Below, in pieces: positions 7,932 to 16,609 of a DNA stretch of 40,953 nt. The position numbers and the translations under genes are program-made. Numbering within the stretch: the first letter of the stretch is position 1; each line of letters begins with the position of its first letter. The stretch comes from Thermoprotei archaeon. GTDB lineage: Archaea; Thermoproteota; Thermoprotei; Thermofilales; B69-G16. The notes beneath the pieces are model-generated. The model made no database searches and had not been told where the DNA came from. It saw only the letters and a program-made list of their open reading frames with translations. The stretch covers positions 1 to 40,953 of the forward strand of contig QMRG01000003.1 in assembly GCA_003649235.1 (NCBI GenBank). The letters run 5' to 3'.

Positions 7932-7950
7932 ATAATAAATAGATAAATTT
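7932..7950 (-). promoter_or_regulatory. TATA region for the polyprenyl synthase/reductase operon
   Basis: On the minus strand AAATTTATCTATTTATTATG lies 21-40 nt before the ATG at 7911; the CTATTTATTATG part is centred about 27 nt away. It suggests that the lipid genes have their own start, separate from the upstream trpB2 transcript. Confidence 0.4.
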
Positions 7951-7967
7951 TTCATATATTGAATTTA

Positions 7968-8315
7968 TTAACATGTTAAATGGAATGCAGCTACAACATT
8001 CACTTTTTTACTAATTAATGTATTATATTCCTTCCATACGTCTCCTGTAAGTCCTTCAATCAATTTTATACCTCTGGACCTAAGATATTCTCTAACCTCC
8101 GCCGTCACCTCCATATACCCATAGTAGCCCTTGCCGACTATCAGCACCTTCGGTTTTTCTCTCTCCAGAACTTCAATGATATCTTCTAAGTGAAGCCTAT
8201 GCCCCTCTTTCCTCCACCAATTAGGATAGATATTTTCTCGTGTCAATACCAAATCTTTAGTGTAGATTTTCCCATCTATCACCATTCTTCCAAAACTATA
8301 AGCTTGAATCTTCAT
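7968..8315 (-). CDS. Mth938-like domain protein (DUF498 family)
   Basis: 115 residues, a complete single-domain member of the Mth938/NDUFAF3-type family. Marks seen: the start KIQAYSFGRMVIDGKIY, the WWRKEGH segment in the middle, and the KVLIVGKGYYGYMEV strand-turn that carries the family's conserved pocket. Bacterial and archaeal members are small soluble proteins of unknown biochemical role; the eukaryotic relative helps assemble respiratory complex I. It starts 23 bases after the trpB2 stop and probably shares its transcript. Confidence 0.85.
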   Translation of the reverse strand: MKIQAYSFGRMVIDGKIYTKDLVLTRENIYPNWWRKEGHRLHLEDIIEVLEREKPKVLIVGKGYYGYMEVTAEVREYLRSRGIKLIEGLTGDVWKEYNTLISKKVNVVAAFHLTC

Positions 8316-8338
8316 ACAGAAAATAGTAATTAAAAAAC

Positions 8339-9715
8339 CTATTTATTTGTTGAAAGCCAAGGATAAAGCTTATAAAGTTTTTTAATAGACTCCCTAACTT
8401 TCTCTTCAGGATATTCATATGCTGGAAGCTTACCCGCCAAGTATTCATCGTAAGCTTTCAAATCTAAGAGGCCGTGACCGCTAAAATTAAACAGTATCAC
8501 CTTCTCCTTCCCCTCCTTTCTAGCTTTAATAGCCTCATCTATAGCTGCTTTTACTGCATGAGCTGTTTCCGGAGCTGGTACATGTCCTTCAACTCTAGCG
8601 AAAAACCTCGCCGCGTCAAAGACTTCGACTTGGTTATAAGCTATACTCTTGAATAAGCCATGTTTTACAAGCAAGCTTAACGTGGGTGCAGCGCCGTGAT
8701 ACCTTAAACCGCCAGCGTGTATAGGAGGTGGTATAAAATCGTGGCCAAGAGTATACATCTTCAATAGAGGCGTGAGCCTAGCCGTATCTCCGTGGTCATA
8801 TGTGTAAAATCCCTTCGTCATCGAGGGACTAGCCGTTGGTTCTACAGCTATAAACTGAGTATCTTTAGGAGCTTTTCCAGCAACTTTCATGTAGTAGAAG
8901 GGATAAGATATACCGGAAAAATTGCTTCCACCGCCGACACATCCTATAATTACATCAGGATAATCTCCCACTTTTTCTAATTGTTTTAACGTTTCAAGGC
9001 CTATTACAGTCTGGTGTAAGAGGACATGATTTAAAACGCTTCCGAGAGAGTATTTAGTATCTTCATGAGTAGCAGCATCTTCTACCGCTTCACTGATCGC
9101 TATGCCTAAGCTGCCCGGATTATCCGGATCTCTCTCAAGTACGCTTTTTCCAGCTCTAGTACGAGGACTTGGACTTGGAATAACTTCAGCTCCCCATAAC
9201 TCCATTAAAACTCTACGATAGGGTTTCTGGAAATAGCTTACTTTAACCATATATATGGTAATTTTCAAGTCGAAGAGATTTGTTGCAAAAGCTAAAGCCG
9301 AACCCCACTGTCCAGCGCCAGTTTCCGTTGTTAAACGTTCTACGCCTTCTTTAACATTATAATAAGCTTGTGCAACCGCTGTATTAGGTTTATGGCTCCC
9401 AGGAGGGCTAAACTCAAATTTATAATATATCCTAGCGGGAGTCTTCAATGCTTTTTCCAATCTAATGGCACGGATAAGTGGAGTCGGCCGCCATAAAGTA
9501 TACACGTCTCGTACCTCGCTCGGTATATTTATCCATCTGTCCATGCTCATCTCTTGTCTTATTAGTTCCATTGGAAAAATAATGCTCAGGTCTTCAGCTG
9601 TCAATGGCTCACCGTTAGGCTTTAGAGGTGGAGGTAGAGGCTCTGGAAGGTCTGGGAGTATGTTATACCAGTATTTTGGGATTTCATTTTCATCTAGATA
9701 GATTTTTGTTTGCAT
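8339..9715 (-). CDS. trpB2: Tryptophan synthase beta-like PLP enzyme (TrpB2)
   Basis: 458 residues from ATG 9715; a GTG three codons upstream is possible but looks more like part of the ribosome site. Longer than classical TrpB and with the TrpB2-type N-terminus rich in proline ([12 protein letters not shown]). The PLP lysine is in GSHKPN (Lys109), the phosphate-binding loop is GCVGGGSNF, and ETGAGQWG follows the family. TrpB2 makes tryptophan from indole and serine and in many archaea acts without a TrpA partner; some use phosphoserine. No trpA or other trp gene is nearby, so it is probably an indole-salvaging orphan copy. Confidence 0.93.
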   Translation of the reverse strand: MQTKIYLDENEIPKYWYNILPDLPEPLPPPLKPNGEPLTAEDLSIIFPMELIRQEMSMDRWINIPSEVRDVYTLWRPTPLIRAIRLEKALKTPARIYYKFEFSPPGSHKPNTAVAQAYYNVKEGVERLTTETGAGQWGSALAFATNLFDLKITIYMVKVSYFQKPYRRVLMELWGAEVIPSPSPRTRAGKSVLERDPDNPGSLGIAISEAVEDAATHEDTKYSLGSVLNHVLLHQTVIGLETLKQLEKVGDYPDVIIGCVGGGSNFSGISYPFYYMKVAGKAPKDTQFIAVEPTASPSMTKGFYTYDHGDTARLTPLLKMYTLGHDFIPPPIHAGGLRYHGAAPTLSLLVKHGLFKSIAYNQVEVFDAARFFARVEGHVPAPETAHAVKAAIDEAIKARKEGKEKVILFNFSGHGLLDLKAYDEYLAGKLPAYEYPEEKVRESIKKLYKLYPWLSTNK

Positions 9716-9742
9716 TGAAATCACTTGAAAATCTTCACTAAT

Positions 9743-9755
9743 GTAAATATTTAAG
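9743..9755 (-). promoter_or_regulatory. TATA box for trpB2
   Basis: On the minus strand this reads CTTAAATATTTAC, centred about 34 nt before the ATG at 9715, consistent with a very short leader carrying GTGAT. Confidence 0.5.
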
Positions 9756-9983
9756 CGTTATTGTACAAAAATGTCATAATAGTTTTTCTTTTATACGGAA
9801 TATTTATTCTAAAAATTAGAGTCTGAAATCAATGAAAGCTTTATATGTTCCTCGTAAGCTCTACTTTTTAGAATTTTCATTCAAATTTTCTTATTTGTCT
9901 TGTTTTTCGAGTATTTTAACGCCGTTATTTTGAATATTTTACCTTAAGAACTGTTTAATGTCAAAATCAATATTTTAACGCTA

Positions 9984-9993
9984 TTTTTAAAAA
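9984..9993 (+). promoter_or_regulatory. TATA-like box for the HTH-ACT regulator operon
   Basis: TTTTTAAAAA is centred about 33 nt before the ATG at 10022, giving a nearly leaderless mRNA. The second copy of the TATTTTAACGC repeat lies directly upstream (9971-9981), overlapping the expected BRE position. Confidence 0.45.
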
Positions 9994-10021
9994 TCTCAAA
10001 TGATGTATTGGTTCGAGGCTT

Positions 10022-10549
10022 ATGTCAAGTCCGCGTTTATGGGATTTAATAAATCTGAAATTTGGTCGAGCTGAGAAAAAGCTGAGAGTAATAAAAGCTT
10101 TTTTAAAATATGGATTTAAATTGAAAAGAGAAAAGGGTAAAGTATTCATATATTTAGACAAAGTTAAGATTTCATATTCTGCTTTAGCGAATGCTTTAGG
10201 AGTTGATAGAAGAGTAGTTGTAGAAACTGTTAAAAATCTTATTGAAGATGAATTCTTAAGAAACTTTTTTGAAAATCTAGAACCGGCAGGTGCTAGTCTT
10301 AGAGGAGTTTCACGTCTTCTAGGATATCGATGCTTAATAGTCGAAACCTATGAGGATAAGCCTGGAATTTTAGCTTCAGTTGCAGCAGCCCTTGCTAAGA
10401 GGAACATTAATATTTTACAAGTCATAGCCGATGATCCGAATATAATAGAGAATCCAAAACTTTACGTTATAGTATCCGGTGACGTTCCTGGTGATGTTGT
10501 AAACGAAATTTTAGAAAACAAAATTATAAAAAACATTACAATATCATAG
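10022..10549 (+). CDS. HTH and ACT domain regulator of amino acid metabolism
   Basis: 175 residues. Residues 1-88 are a basic helical domain with a winged-helix-like segment (SYSALANALGVDRRVVVETVKNL), and residues 97-172 an ACT domain (LIVETYEDKPGILASVAAALAKRNINILQV) ending in the strand KLYVIVSG. This is the layout of the archaeal predicted regulators of amino acid metabolism with an ACT domain. The ACT domain would bind an amino acid and set DNA binding. It is divergent from trpB2, which makes that promoter a reasonable target, and it leads a plus-strand operon with the CYTH enzyme 10 bases downstream. Ligand unknown. Confidence 0.85.
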   Translation: MSSPRLWDLINLKFGRAEKKLRVIKAFLKYGFKLKREKGKVFIYLDKVKISYSALANALGVDRRVVVETVKNLIEDEFLRNFFENLEPAGASLRGVSRLLGYRCLIVETYEDKPGILASVAAALAKRNINILQVIADDPNIIENPKLYVIVSGDVPGDVVNEILENKIIKNITIS

Positions 10550-10559
10550 GGTTACGGCC

Positions 10560-11099
10560 TTGTTCGAATACGAAGTGAAGGTAAAGGTCGAAGATCTGGA
10601 TAAGATAAGGAATCGCCTTAAAATTTTAGGTGCTAAAAAACTCTGCATAAAAAGAGAAGTAGATATATATTTTCAACACCCATGTAGAGATTTTAAAAAA
10701 ACCGATGAAGCATTAAGATTAAGATTTGAAAAAGAAAAGTCCATTTTTACTTATAAAGGACCTAAAATCAGCAAAGAGATTAAAGCACGGGAAGAAATAA
10801 ACATACGAGTAGGAAAGAAGAACTCGGAAAAACTCATTTCTATCCTTGAAAAACTCGGTTTTTATAAAGTAGCAGAAGTGAAGAAAACCCGAGAAACATA
10901 TAGGCTTAGAGAATACGAGATCAATCTAGACCATGTAGAAAACCTTGGAGATTTTATTGAAATAGAACTCAAAACGCCAAGTGAAAGTCTAGAATCCGCT
11001 ACTGAAAAACTTAAGCTTTGTCTCGTAAAACTAGGCATTAGAGCCACTCCTATTCTAAAATCTTATTTAGAACTTCTCCTAGAAAAACAGAAACGATAA
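10560..11099 (+). CDS. CYTH domain phosphohydrolase / class IV adenylate cyclase-like protein
   Basis: 179 residues starting at TTG 10560. This start is needed because the family's ExExK motif (Glu3-Tyr-Glu5-Val-Lys7) follows at once. Other tunnel residues visible are the paired LRLRFEKEK and FTYKGPK strands, REEINIRV, RETYRL, LDHVENLGDFIEIE. CYTH enzymes bind triphosphates inside a beta tunnel with divalent metal; archaeal members are variously annotated as class IV adenylate cyclase or (thiamine/inorganic) triphosphatase. The activity cannot be decided here. It sits between the ACT regulator and an unknown membrane protein. Confidence 0.9.
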   Translation: MFEYEVKVKVEDLDKIRNRLKILGAKKLCIKREVDIYFQHPCRDFKKTDEALRLRFEKEKSIFTYKGPKISKEIKAREEINIRVGKKNSEKLISILEKLGFYKVAEVKKTRETYRLREYEINLDHVENLGDFIEIELKTPSESLESATEKLKLCLVKLGIRATPILKSYLELLLEKQKR

Positions 11100-11109
11100 C
11101 GGTGATCTA

Positions 11110-12363
11110 ATGAGTGAAGCAGATACCATCATGAGCTATTTAACGCTCCTAGCTTACCTAATGGGGCTTACTCTAATTCTCTCTATAATATACTCTATAG
11201 CCGAATGGTTTTCAAAAGATAGAGTAGTTAAAATCTTCGAGGGCAAAAAAGTCTTAGTATTAATAGGTGGGGAAGTATACTGTGGAAAGCTCTACATACC
11301 TCCACGCAGCGGAGGAGGCTTCGAAGTCTTCTTTGAAAGCGATAAAATAGAAAATCCACTATCTCTACTCGCTTTTCTCATTGAAAATTACAAGGAAACT
11401 GGCGATGAGAAGTTTAGAGAAGAAGCTGAAAAGCTATTAGCAGAGCTTAAGAGAAAAGGTGTAATCTCTCAAGACATTGATCTCAATGATATAGAGCTTA
11501 ATCCATGGTCTTCTCCCTCTCTAGTATCTCGAAAAGTCTATTCAAGCGAGCTTAAAGATCTTTACGCTATCATCAGGTTTAGAGACATGCTAAGCGAGAA
11601 TGAGCGGAAAAAGATATGGAAAGAATTACGCAAACTCTATCATCCACCGTTTTTCTCTAGGTTGAAGAGGAAAATATACAATGCTTTAGCATATATCAAA
11701 GATAGATTAACAACCATTTTATCGCCAGCATCCCTACCTATGGTATCAACAGTTCCCGAAGTTAAAAAGGCGATAGAAGATCTTCAGAAAAAGGCTATAG
11801 CCGAACTCGGGACACTCTACGATCCACTCTTGGAAAACAGTATAGGACGATTAATAACTGTTAAGGTAAAAGATATCGACAATGAAGAGAAAATCTATCA
11901 AGGAATACTACGAGAGTATTCTAACAACTATGTAGCCGTATATGATGTAGACTACAGACTTCAAGTAAAGGCTAAATATAAAGGAACAACTATGCTAAAA
12001 AATTATCCTACTCTAATCCATAAAATTCACGGAATAGCATTCAAATATAGCGAGAAAATAACTATAAAATCTATAACCTGTTCTAAAGGTAAGACTAGTA
12101 TTGTTCTAGAAAATTCTAGTAAGAGAATTATACGCGTAGAGAAGGTTAGAGTAGAAGATAAAGAATTGTCATTAGAGAAGGTTTTAAAGCCAGATGATAC
12201 ACTCACAGTAATCGTTGAGGGAGAATACGAAGATCCAAGTATCGAAATAGAATATGAAGTCTCTAGAGAAGCCGATATAATATGGCCTAAATCCAAAGTA
12301 AAGGTTATAGGTCTTGGAGATTATCCTCCAACGATGCTTGAAATGATATTGTCTACAGTATAG
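11110..12363 (+). CDS. Uncharacterised membrane-anchored protein
   Basis: 417 residues, not recognised. The ribosome site GGTGATC (11101-11107) fits the ATG exactly. Residues 9-31 form one transmembrane helix; the rest should be one large soluble region. It contains two short beta-rich segments, each resembling a small barrel (about 40-75, with GKKVLVLIGGEVYCGKLY, and about 245-290, with GRLITVKVKD and YQGILREYSNNYVAVYDVDY), a helical middle, and a C-terminal beta domain (about 325-400) ending in charged strands. The Sm/PRC-barrel-like reading of the small segments is speculative. It lies between the CYTH gene and an MFS transporter, spaced by 10 and 14 bases, so one operon is likely. Confidence 0.7.
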   Translation: MSEADTIMSYLTLLAYLMGLTLILSIIYSIAEWFSKDRVVKIFEGKKVLVLIGGEVYCGKLYIPPRSGGGFEVFFESDKIENPLSLLAFLIENYKETGDEKFREEAEKLLAELKRKGVISQDIDLNDIELNPWSSPSLVSRKVYSSELKDLYAIIRFRDMLSENERKKIWKELRKLYHPPFFSRLKRKIYNALAYIKDRLTTILSPASLPMVSTVPEVKKAIEDLQKKAIAELGTLYDPLLENSIGRLITVKVKDIDNEEKIYQGILREYSNNYVAVYDVDYRLQVKAKYKGTTMLKNYPTLIHKIHGIAFKYSEKITIKSITCSKGKTSIVLENSSKRIIRVEKVRVEDKELSLEKVLKPDDTLTVIVEGEYEDPSIEIEYEVSREADIIWPKSKVKVIGLGDYPPTMLEMILSTV

Positions 12364-12377
12364 CAAAGGTAGAAACA

Positions 12378-13523
12378 ATGAAAATAATTTTACTGCTCAT
12401 AATCTCTTTTGTAAACTCGGTAGCTTATGGAATGCTTTGGCCTTTTATAACTATCAATATTTACATGCTGGGAGGATCCATACCTTCTATTGTATTTGTT
12501 CAAACAATACCATACTCAGCGTATATCTTGTCGCGGCTATGGGGGTCTCTCTCAGATTATTTCGGCAAGAGAAAGATTTTTATTATAACAGGACAAGTTC
12601 TTTCTCTAATTCCTCTCTTCATGGTTAGCTTGACTCAAAGACTAGATCTATTAATACTGCTCATTTTTCTATCTAACTTCTTTAGCTCTATCTCCTCGCC
12701 TTCTTTCTTAGCAGCACTCGGAGAGACGGGCGGTGGATCAGCGTATGGGTATTCACAATTAATCGGAAATATAGGATGGACTTTCGGGGCTCTAATAATA
12801 GGTTTTCTCCACGTTATGTATGGGCAGATGGGAGTTTATCTAGTAGCAGCAATAGTGCTCTCTATCTCCTTAATGATTTTCAGTCTATTCTATAGAGAGG
12901 AAAGTAAACCGAACAAAAGTAAACCCTTAAAGTTTAAAATCAAAGAATCCTTTAGCTTAAAACTAAAAGCCAAACCCGGATTCAAGATGTTTCTACTAGC
13001 TATGTTCCTAGCCTGGACAGGGGCTTACTGGAACTCAGAGCTATTAAAAATCAAACTCTTCACATTGCTTGGAGAATCCGTCGAAAAATACAGCGAAGTT
13101 TTCGGATATGGAGTAGGCTTACTCGCTATATTCGCGTCATATATCGCTACAAAAGTTATAGATAAATTTGGAGCTGAAAAACCCCTTACTTTAAGCACAT
13201 GTATTTATACAATTTTCTCTATTCTACTTGGTATATTAAATGATCCAGCGTTATACGTGAGCTTATATATAGTCCCTATTTGGCCTATATTCTGGGCAAG
13301 TCAAGCAGCAGCTACTTATCAATTCTCTGAAAAAGGTTTTGAGGCAGAAAATATGGGAGCTTTTATAGTAGCTACGAGTATCGCTGTCTTGCCAGCTGTC
13401 ATGAGCGGTTTTATAGCAGAAATATTTGACTTAAATATATCTATAGCACTATCAGCATTATTCTTCTTGGCGACTTCTATAGTATTATTCCTAACATTCT
13501 ACATGAATAAGGTAGAAGTGTAA
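12378..13523 (+). CDS. Major facilitator superfamily transporter
   Basis: 381 residues with about 12 hydrophobic helices, the normal MFS size. The cytoplasmic loop between helices 2 and 3 reads GSLSDYFGKRK, the family's G-x-x-x-D-x-x-G-R/K-R/K motif. A basic central loop (about residues 173-205, rich in Lys) separates the two halves. It follows the unknown membrane protein by 14 bases and ends the operon begun at 10022. It may export or import a small solute connected with the ACT regulator, but the substrate is unknown. Unlike the other MFS gene in the window (2385-3537) it is intact. Confidence 0.88.
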   Translation: MKIILLLIISFVNSVAYGMLWPFITINIYMLGGSIPSIVFVQTIPYSAYILSRLWGSLSDYFGKRKIFIITGQVLSLIPLFMVSLTQRLDLLILLIFLSNFFSSISSPSFLAALGETGGGSAYGYSQLIGNIGWTFGALIIGFLHVMYGQMGVYLVAAIVLSISLMIFSLFYREESKPNKSKPLKFKIKESFSLKLKAKPGFKMFLLAMFLAWTGAYWNSELLKIKLFTLLGESVEKYSEVFGYGVGLLAIFASYIATKVIDKFGAEKPLTLSTCIYTIFSILLGILNDPALYVSLYIVPIWPIFWASQAAATYQFSEKGFEAENMGAFIVATSIAVLPAVMSGFIAEIFDLNISIALSALFFLATSIVLFLTFYMNKVEV

Positions 13524-13550
13524 CTTAAGGTAATTCAGAATGTCCGAAAA

Positions 13551-13560
13551 ATTTATAAAA
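13551..13560 (+). promoter_or_regulatory. TATA box of the metal-uptake operon
   Basis: ATTTATAAAA lies about 37 nt before the TTG at 13592, predicting transcription from around 13580, right at the end of an inverted repeat that begins inside the box. Confidence 0.55.
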
Positions 13561-13580
13561 TTAGCCTTTATCTAATTTTA
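13556..13580 (+). promoter_or_regulatory. Inverted repeat, candidate operator of the DtxR-type regulator
   Basis: TAAAATTAG (13556-13564) and its exact reverse complement CTAATTTTA (13572-13580) flank a 7-base spacer. The repeat covers the 3' half of the TATA box and the expected transcription start. Its TTAG...CTAA core resembles known DtxR/MntR-type boxes. Repression by the metal-loaded product of the first gene of the operon is the natural reading. Confidence 0.6.
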
Positions 13581-13591
13581 CTGGGATTATA

Positions 13592-14014
13592 TTGCGTCTA
13601 ACTAAGAGGTATCTAGAATATCTAGTTGCCGTCCATGCCGAGGAATACGAAGGTATAGCTAGATTATATAGAATAGCTGAACGTTTAGGAGTAAAACTGC
13701 CCTCGGCTCGTAAAACATTAAAAGAACTTGAAACGCTTGGTCTAGTACTTAGATTCCCTGGAAGAGGCTATAAGCTGACTAGAGCAGGGAAGGAAGTCTA
13801 TCGAAAATTCATATGGAAGCATAGAATCCTCGAGACCTATCTCTGTCGGTTCCTAAACTTTAGTCCCGAAGAGGCTTGTGAATGCGCTTCTCACTTTGAC
13901 GCCTATATACCAGAAGAAGTTATAGGTAGAATGTGCGAGCTCATGGGACATCCTCCTTCCTGTCCCCACGGATACGAAATACCTCACGTAGACCATGGAG
14001 GTGAAGAAGAATGA
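13592..14014 (+). CDS. DtxR/MntR-type metal-dependent regulator
   Basis: 140 residues from TTG 13592 (no better start exists before the conserved N-terminus). Residues 5-65 form the winged helix (LYRIAERLGVKLPSARKTLKELETLGLV), followed by the dimerisation domain with HRILETYLCRFLNFSPEEAC and the typical end GHPPSCPHG. The Cys- and His-containing stretch (ECASHF, MCELMGH, CPHG) supplies the metal ligands. There is no C-terminal SH3-like domain, as in MntR. It is translationally coupled to the metal-binding protein gene (ATGA) and very likely represses its own operon when metal is plentiful. Metal identity (Mn, Fe or Zn) is not settled by sequence. Confidence 0.92.
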   Translation: MRLTKRYLEYLVAVHAEEYEGIARLYRIAERLGVKLPSARKTLKELETLGLVLRFPGRGYKLTRAGKEVYRKFIWKHRILETYLCRFLNFSPEEACECASHFDAYIPEEVIGRMCELMGHPPSCPHGYEIPHVDHGGEEE

Positions 14015-15000
14015 AAAAGCTACTAGCCGTAGTAATATTCATCATATTAACTTCGATGGCGAACGCCGTGTATGCCCCAGCTGAAAATGTAGTTGTGGTT
14101 GCGACAATATCTCCTCTCGCAGCTATAGCTAGAGAAATAGGCGGAGATAGGGTAATAGTCCACTACTTAGTTCCTCCTGGAAGCGATCCTCATCAATATG
14201 CTCTAAAACCAGAAGACTTTAACCTTGTTAGAAACTGCGACATATTCATATCAATCGGTAAAGAAGCCTTCTTAGGCAGTCTTCCAGAGAATCCTGGCAA
14301 GATTAGACTTTCCTGGAACGATTGGCTAGAGGCAGGAATTTACATCAAAAATGGCAATCCTCACTACCTCTGGTTATATCCGGAGAACGCTATAAAAGTT
14401 GCCGAGAAAATCTATGAAGCATTAATCAGCATAGACCCCGCCTGGAGACTCTACTATACTGAAAGACTTGAGAAGTTTAAAGCAGATATAGAAAATCTAG
14501 TAAGGTGGATAGATGAGTATACCACGATCGCCAACGTTAAAGGTGAAAAGGTAGTTCTGGCAGGAGCTCATTTCGTACCTCTTGCCGAAGCTATGGGTTT
14601 GAAGGTAGTCGGAGTATTGATAAGAGGAGAAGGAAAAACTCCTTCTCCGCTAGAAATAGCAGAGATAGAGAAGCGAATTAAGGAAGAAAACGTTAAAGTA
14701 GTGATAGTATTGGCTACACAGAAAATAGGAGATGAAGGCAGAATAGCATCAATATTATCCAGGGAAACCGGAGTAGCACTGGTATATTTATATGGCTCTA
14801 TGTTCAGCGGAAACGATAGTTATATAGAATACATCAAGTACACAGTAACATCTATAGTCTCTGCGATAGAAGCGGCTAAGAGCAAAAGTTCATCTGAAAC
14901 ACAATTCCTACAATTCTCTCAGACTACATTGCTAGCATCTGTAGTTATTCTCTTCCTATTATCAATTATTGAAACAGCTATCTTGGTGAAAGGTAGATGA
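14011..15000 (+). CDS. Metal ABC transporter substrate-binding protein (ZnuA/TroA family)
   Basis: 329 residues, starting after a strong GGAGGTGA site (13997-14004). A signal peptide (residues 1-22) is followed by the cluster A-I fold; metal ligands visible are His61 (SDPHQY), His118 (NPHYLW), His187 (GAHFVP) and Asp269 (NDSYIEY), the set seen in Zn/Mn-binding members. No lipobox cysteine is present; instead residues 304-326 form a C-terminal membrane helix, so the protein is tethered by its tail outside the cell, as in several archaeal binding proteins. There is no long His-rich loop. It delivers metal to the permease encoded two genes downstream. Confidence 0.92.
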   Translation: MKKLLAVVIFIILTSMANAVYAPAENVVVVATISPLAAIAREIGGDRVIVHYLVPPGSDPHQYALKPEDFNLVRNCDIFISIGKEAFLGSLPENPGKIRLSWNDWLEAGIYIKNGNPHYLWLYPENAIKVAEKIYEALISIDPAWRLYYTERLEKFKADIENLVRWIDEYTTIANVKGEKVVLAGAHFVPLAEAMGLKVVGVLIRGEGKTPSPLEIAEIEKRIKEENVKVVIVLATQKIGDEGRIASILSRETGVALVYLYGSMFSGNDSYIEYIKYTVTSIVSAIEAAKSKSSSETQFLQFSQTTLLASVVILFLLSIIETAILVKGR

Positions 15001-15776
15001 AACCTATTGTCAATTTAGAGAACGTAACCGTAGTCTATGAAAATAGAATAGCTCTAGAAGATGTAACTTTTAAGCTTGAAGAGCCTGCATTTCTCACAAT
15101 CATAGGACCCAACGGCGCTGGGAAGACGACACTCTTAAAAACATTGCTCGGACTTATCAAGCCTATTAAAGGCAGAGTAACCGTACTTGGCTATAATGCT
15201 CTAAAAGATTGGCGTAAAGTAAGAAGATTAACAGGTTACGTTCCGCAAAGAGAGAGAATAGACTCTTCAATACCGATACTAGTTAAAGACGTCGTGCTTA
15301 TGGGCAGAATACCAAAGGTCAATCCTGGATTTAGACTTATGGAAGAAGATGTGAAAAAAGCTAAGGAGGCGCTAGAAAGAGTAAATATGGAAGAATACTG
15401 GGATAAGCCATTTTCTCATCTATCTGGAGGACAGCAGCAACGGGTTCTAATAGCGAGAGCTTTAGCCTCGGAGCCTAACCTATTATTATTAGATGAGCCT
15501 CTTTCCGGCGTCGACGCTACCTCTCAAGAAATAATATTAGAAACTCTTAAAGGAGTTGTTAAAAAGGGAGTAAGTGTCATTATGGTAACTCATGATGTAA
15601 ACCCTGTAATGGAGATAACTGATTATTTACTCCTACTTAATAGAAAAGTTATAGGCTTCGGCAAACCTCAAGAACAAATAAAACCCGACAAGCTACACAC
15701 ATTATATGGTCGTAAAGTAGAGATAATTAGAATGGGTGAAACCTGTTACGTAATAGGAGGCGATGCACACGCTTAA
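14997..15776 (+). CDS. Metal ABC transporter ATP-binding protein (ZnuC-like)
   Basis: 259 residues, overlapping the binding-protein stop (ATGA) with GGTGAAAGG before it. Walker A GPNGAGKTT (about 39-47), Q-loop in YVPQRE, signature LSGGQQQR, Walker B LLLLDEPLSG, and the H-loop in MVTHDVN are all intact. It is the cytoplasmic motor of the metal importer, expected as a dimer on the permease. The linkage with a cluster A-I binding protein and an ABC-3 permease fixes the family. Confidence 0.94.
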   Translation: MKPIVNLENVTVVYENRIALEDVTFKLEEPAFLTIIGPNGAGKTTLLKTLLGLIKPIKGRVTVLGYNALKDWRKVRRLTGYVPQRERIDSSIPILVKDVVLMGRIPKVNPGFRLMEEDVKKAKEALERVNMEEYWDKPFSHLSGGQQQRVLIARALASEPNLLLLDEPLSGVDATSQEIILETLKGVVKKGVSVIMVTHDVNPVMEITDYLLLLNRKVIGFGKPQEQIKPDKLHTLYGRKVEIIRMGETCYVIGGDAHA

Positions 15777-15793
15777 ATAAACAGGTGTATGAG

Positions 15794-16609
15794 ATGTTGG
15801 ATATCTTCACCTACAGTTTTATGATAAAAGCTTTAACAGCTTCTATATTAGCTGCTGTTCTTTCAGCTGTTATAGGTTCCTTTACCGTATTAAGAAACCT
15901 ATCGACTATGGGAGCTGCTATAGCTCACGCAAGCCTTGCCGGAGCTCTTCTAGCCTTTTTCCTGGGTATTGAGCCTACTATTGGAGCCATAGTTCTCAGC
16001 ATACTTTTTGCATTGATAGCGGCTTATAGTGGCGAAAAAGGAGGAAAAAGTATGGACGTAGTTCTAGGAGTAACATTCGGTTTTTCAGCTGCAATAGCAG
16101 CACTTATGTTATCTCTGACTAGAGAATACACTGTGGCCGCGTATTCGTATTTAATAGGAGAAGTTCTTGGAGTTACTGACGATGAACTTTTATTATTAGG
16201 TGTTTTCGCTTTCTCTTCACTAACACTGGTAATTCTCTTCTATAAAGAATTTAAGTTTATAACTTTTGATAATGAAGCCGCCGAAGCTATGGGAGTGAAC
16301 ACTAGGCTTTTCCACTACTTGATGATAATGCTCATAGCCGTGACTACAGTAGTAGAGCTTAAAGTCGTAGGCTCTATTCTAGCAGTAGTGTTCCTAGTAG
16401 CTCCAGCAGCAGCTGCTCTAGAATTCTCCCATAGCTTAGAGAAAATGGTTCTACTATCTATACTATTTGCATCGCTGTCCGCAATCCTCGGAGTTATAAT
16501 TTCGATATTCTTTAATCTACCAACAAGCCCTACTATAGGAATTCTAGCAGCGGCGCTATACCTAGTATCTCTGATATTATCGCCTAAGAAAAAATGTTGT
16601 AACTTTTAG
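15794..16609 (+). CDS. Metal ABC transporter permease (ABC-3 family, ZnuB-like)
   Basis: 271 residues from ATG 15794; an in-frame GTG at 15785 lies within the GGTG ribosome site and is less likely. About eight hydrophobic helices. Typical ABC-3 features: VLRNLSTMGAAIAHASLAGALL near the N-terminus (ATPase-contacting region), DNEAAEAMGVNT in the middle, and the VVELKVVGSILAVVFLVAPAA stretch. It completes the import operon. Its stop overlaps by 4 bases the stop of the convergent V4R gene. Confidence 0.93.
   Translation: MLDIFTYSFMIKALTASILAAVLSAVIGSFTVLRNLSTMGAAIAHASLAGALLAFFLGIEPTIGAIVLSILFALIAAYSGEKGGKSMDVVLGVTFGFSAAIAALMLSLTREYTVAAYSYLIGEVLGVTDDELLLLGVFAFSSLTLVILFYKEFKFITFDNEAAEAMGVNTRLFHYLMIMLIAVTTVVELKVVGSILAVVFLVAPAAAALEFSHSLEKMVLLSILFASLSAILGVIISIFFNLPTSPTIGILAAALYLVSLILSPKKKCCNF

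Larger units (their letters stand above)
9716..10021 (+). other. A/T-rich divergent control region
   Basis: This is the longest gene-free stretch of the window, between divergent trpB2 and the HTH-ACT regulator. It contains a TATA-like box for each side, and two copies of TATTTTAACGC (9912-9922 and 9971-9981), 59 bases apart, both on the regulator's side. No open frame here looks real. The repeat could be a binding site for the adjacent amino-acid-type regulator, which is inference. Confidence 0.5.

Noticed and set aside
9967-10161. Minus-strand 64-codon frame at the HTH-ACT promoter
   Set aside because: It covers the regulator's promoter and start on the other strand, and its sequence has no protein-like features.
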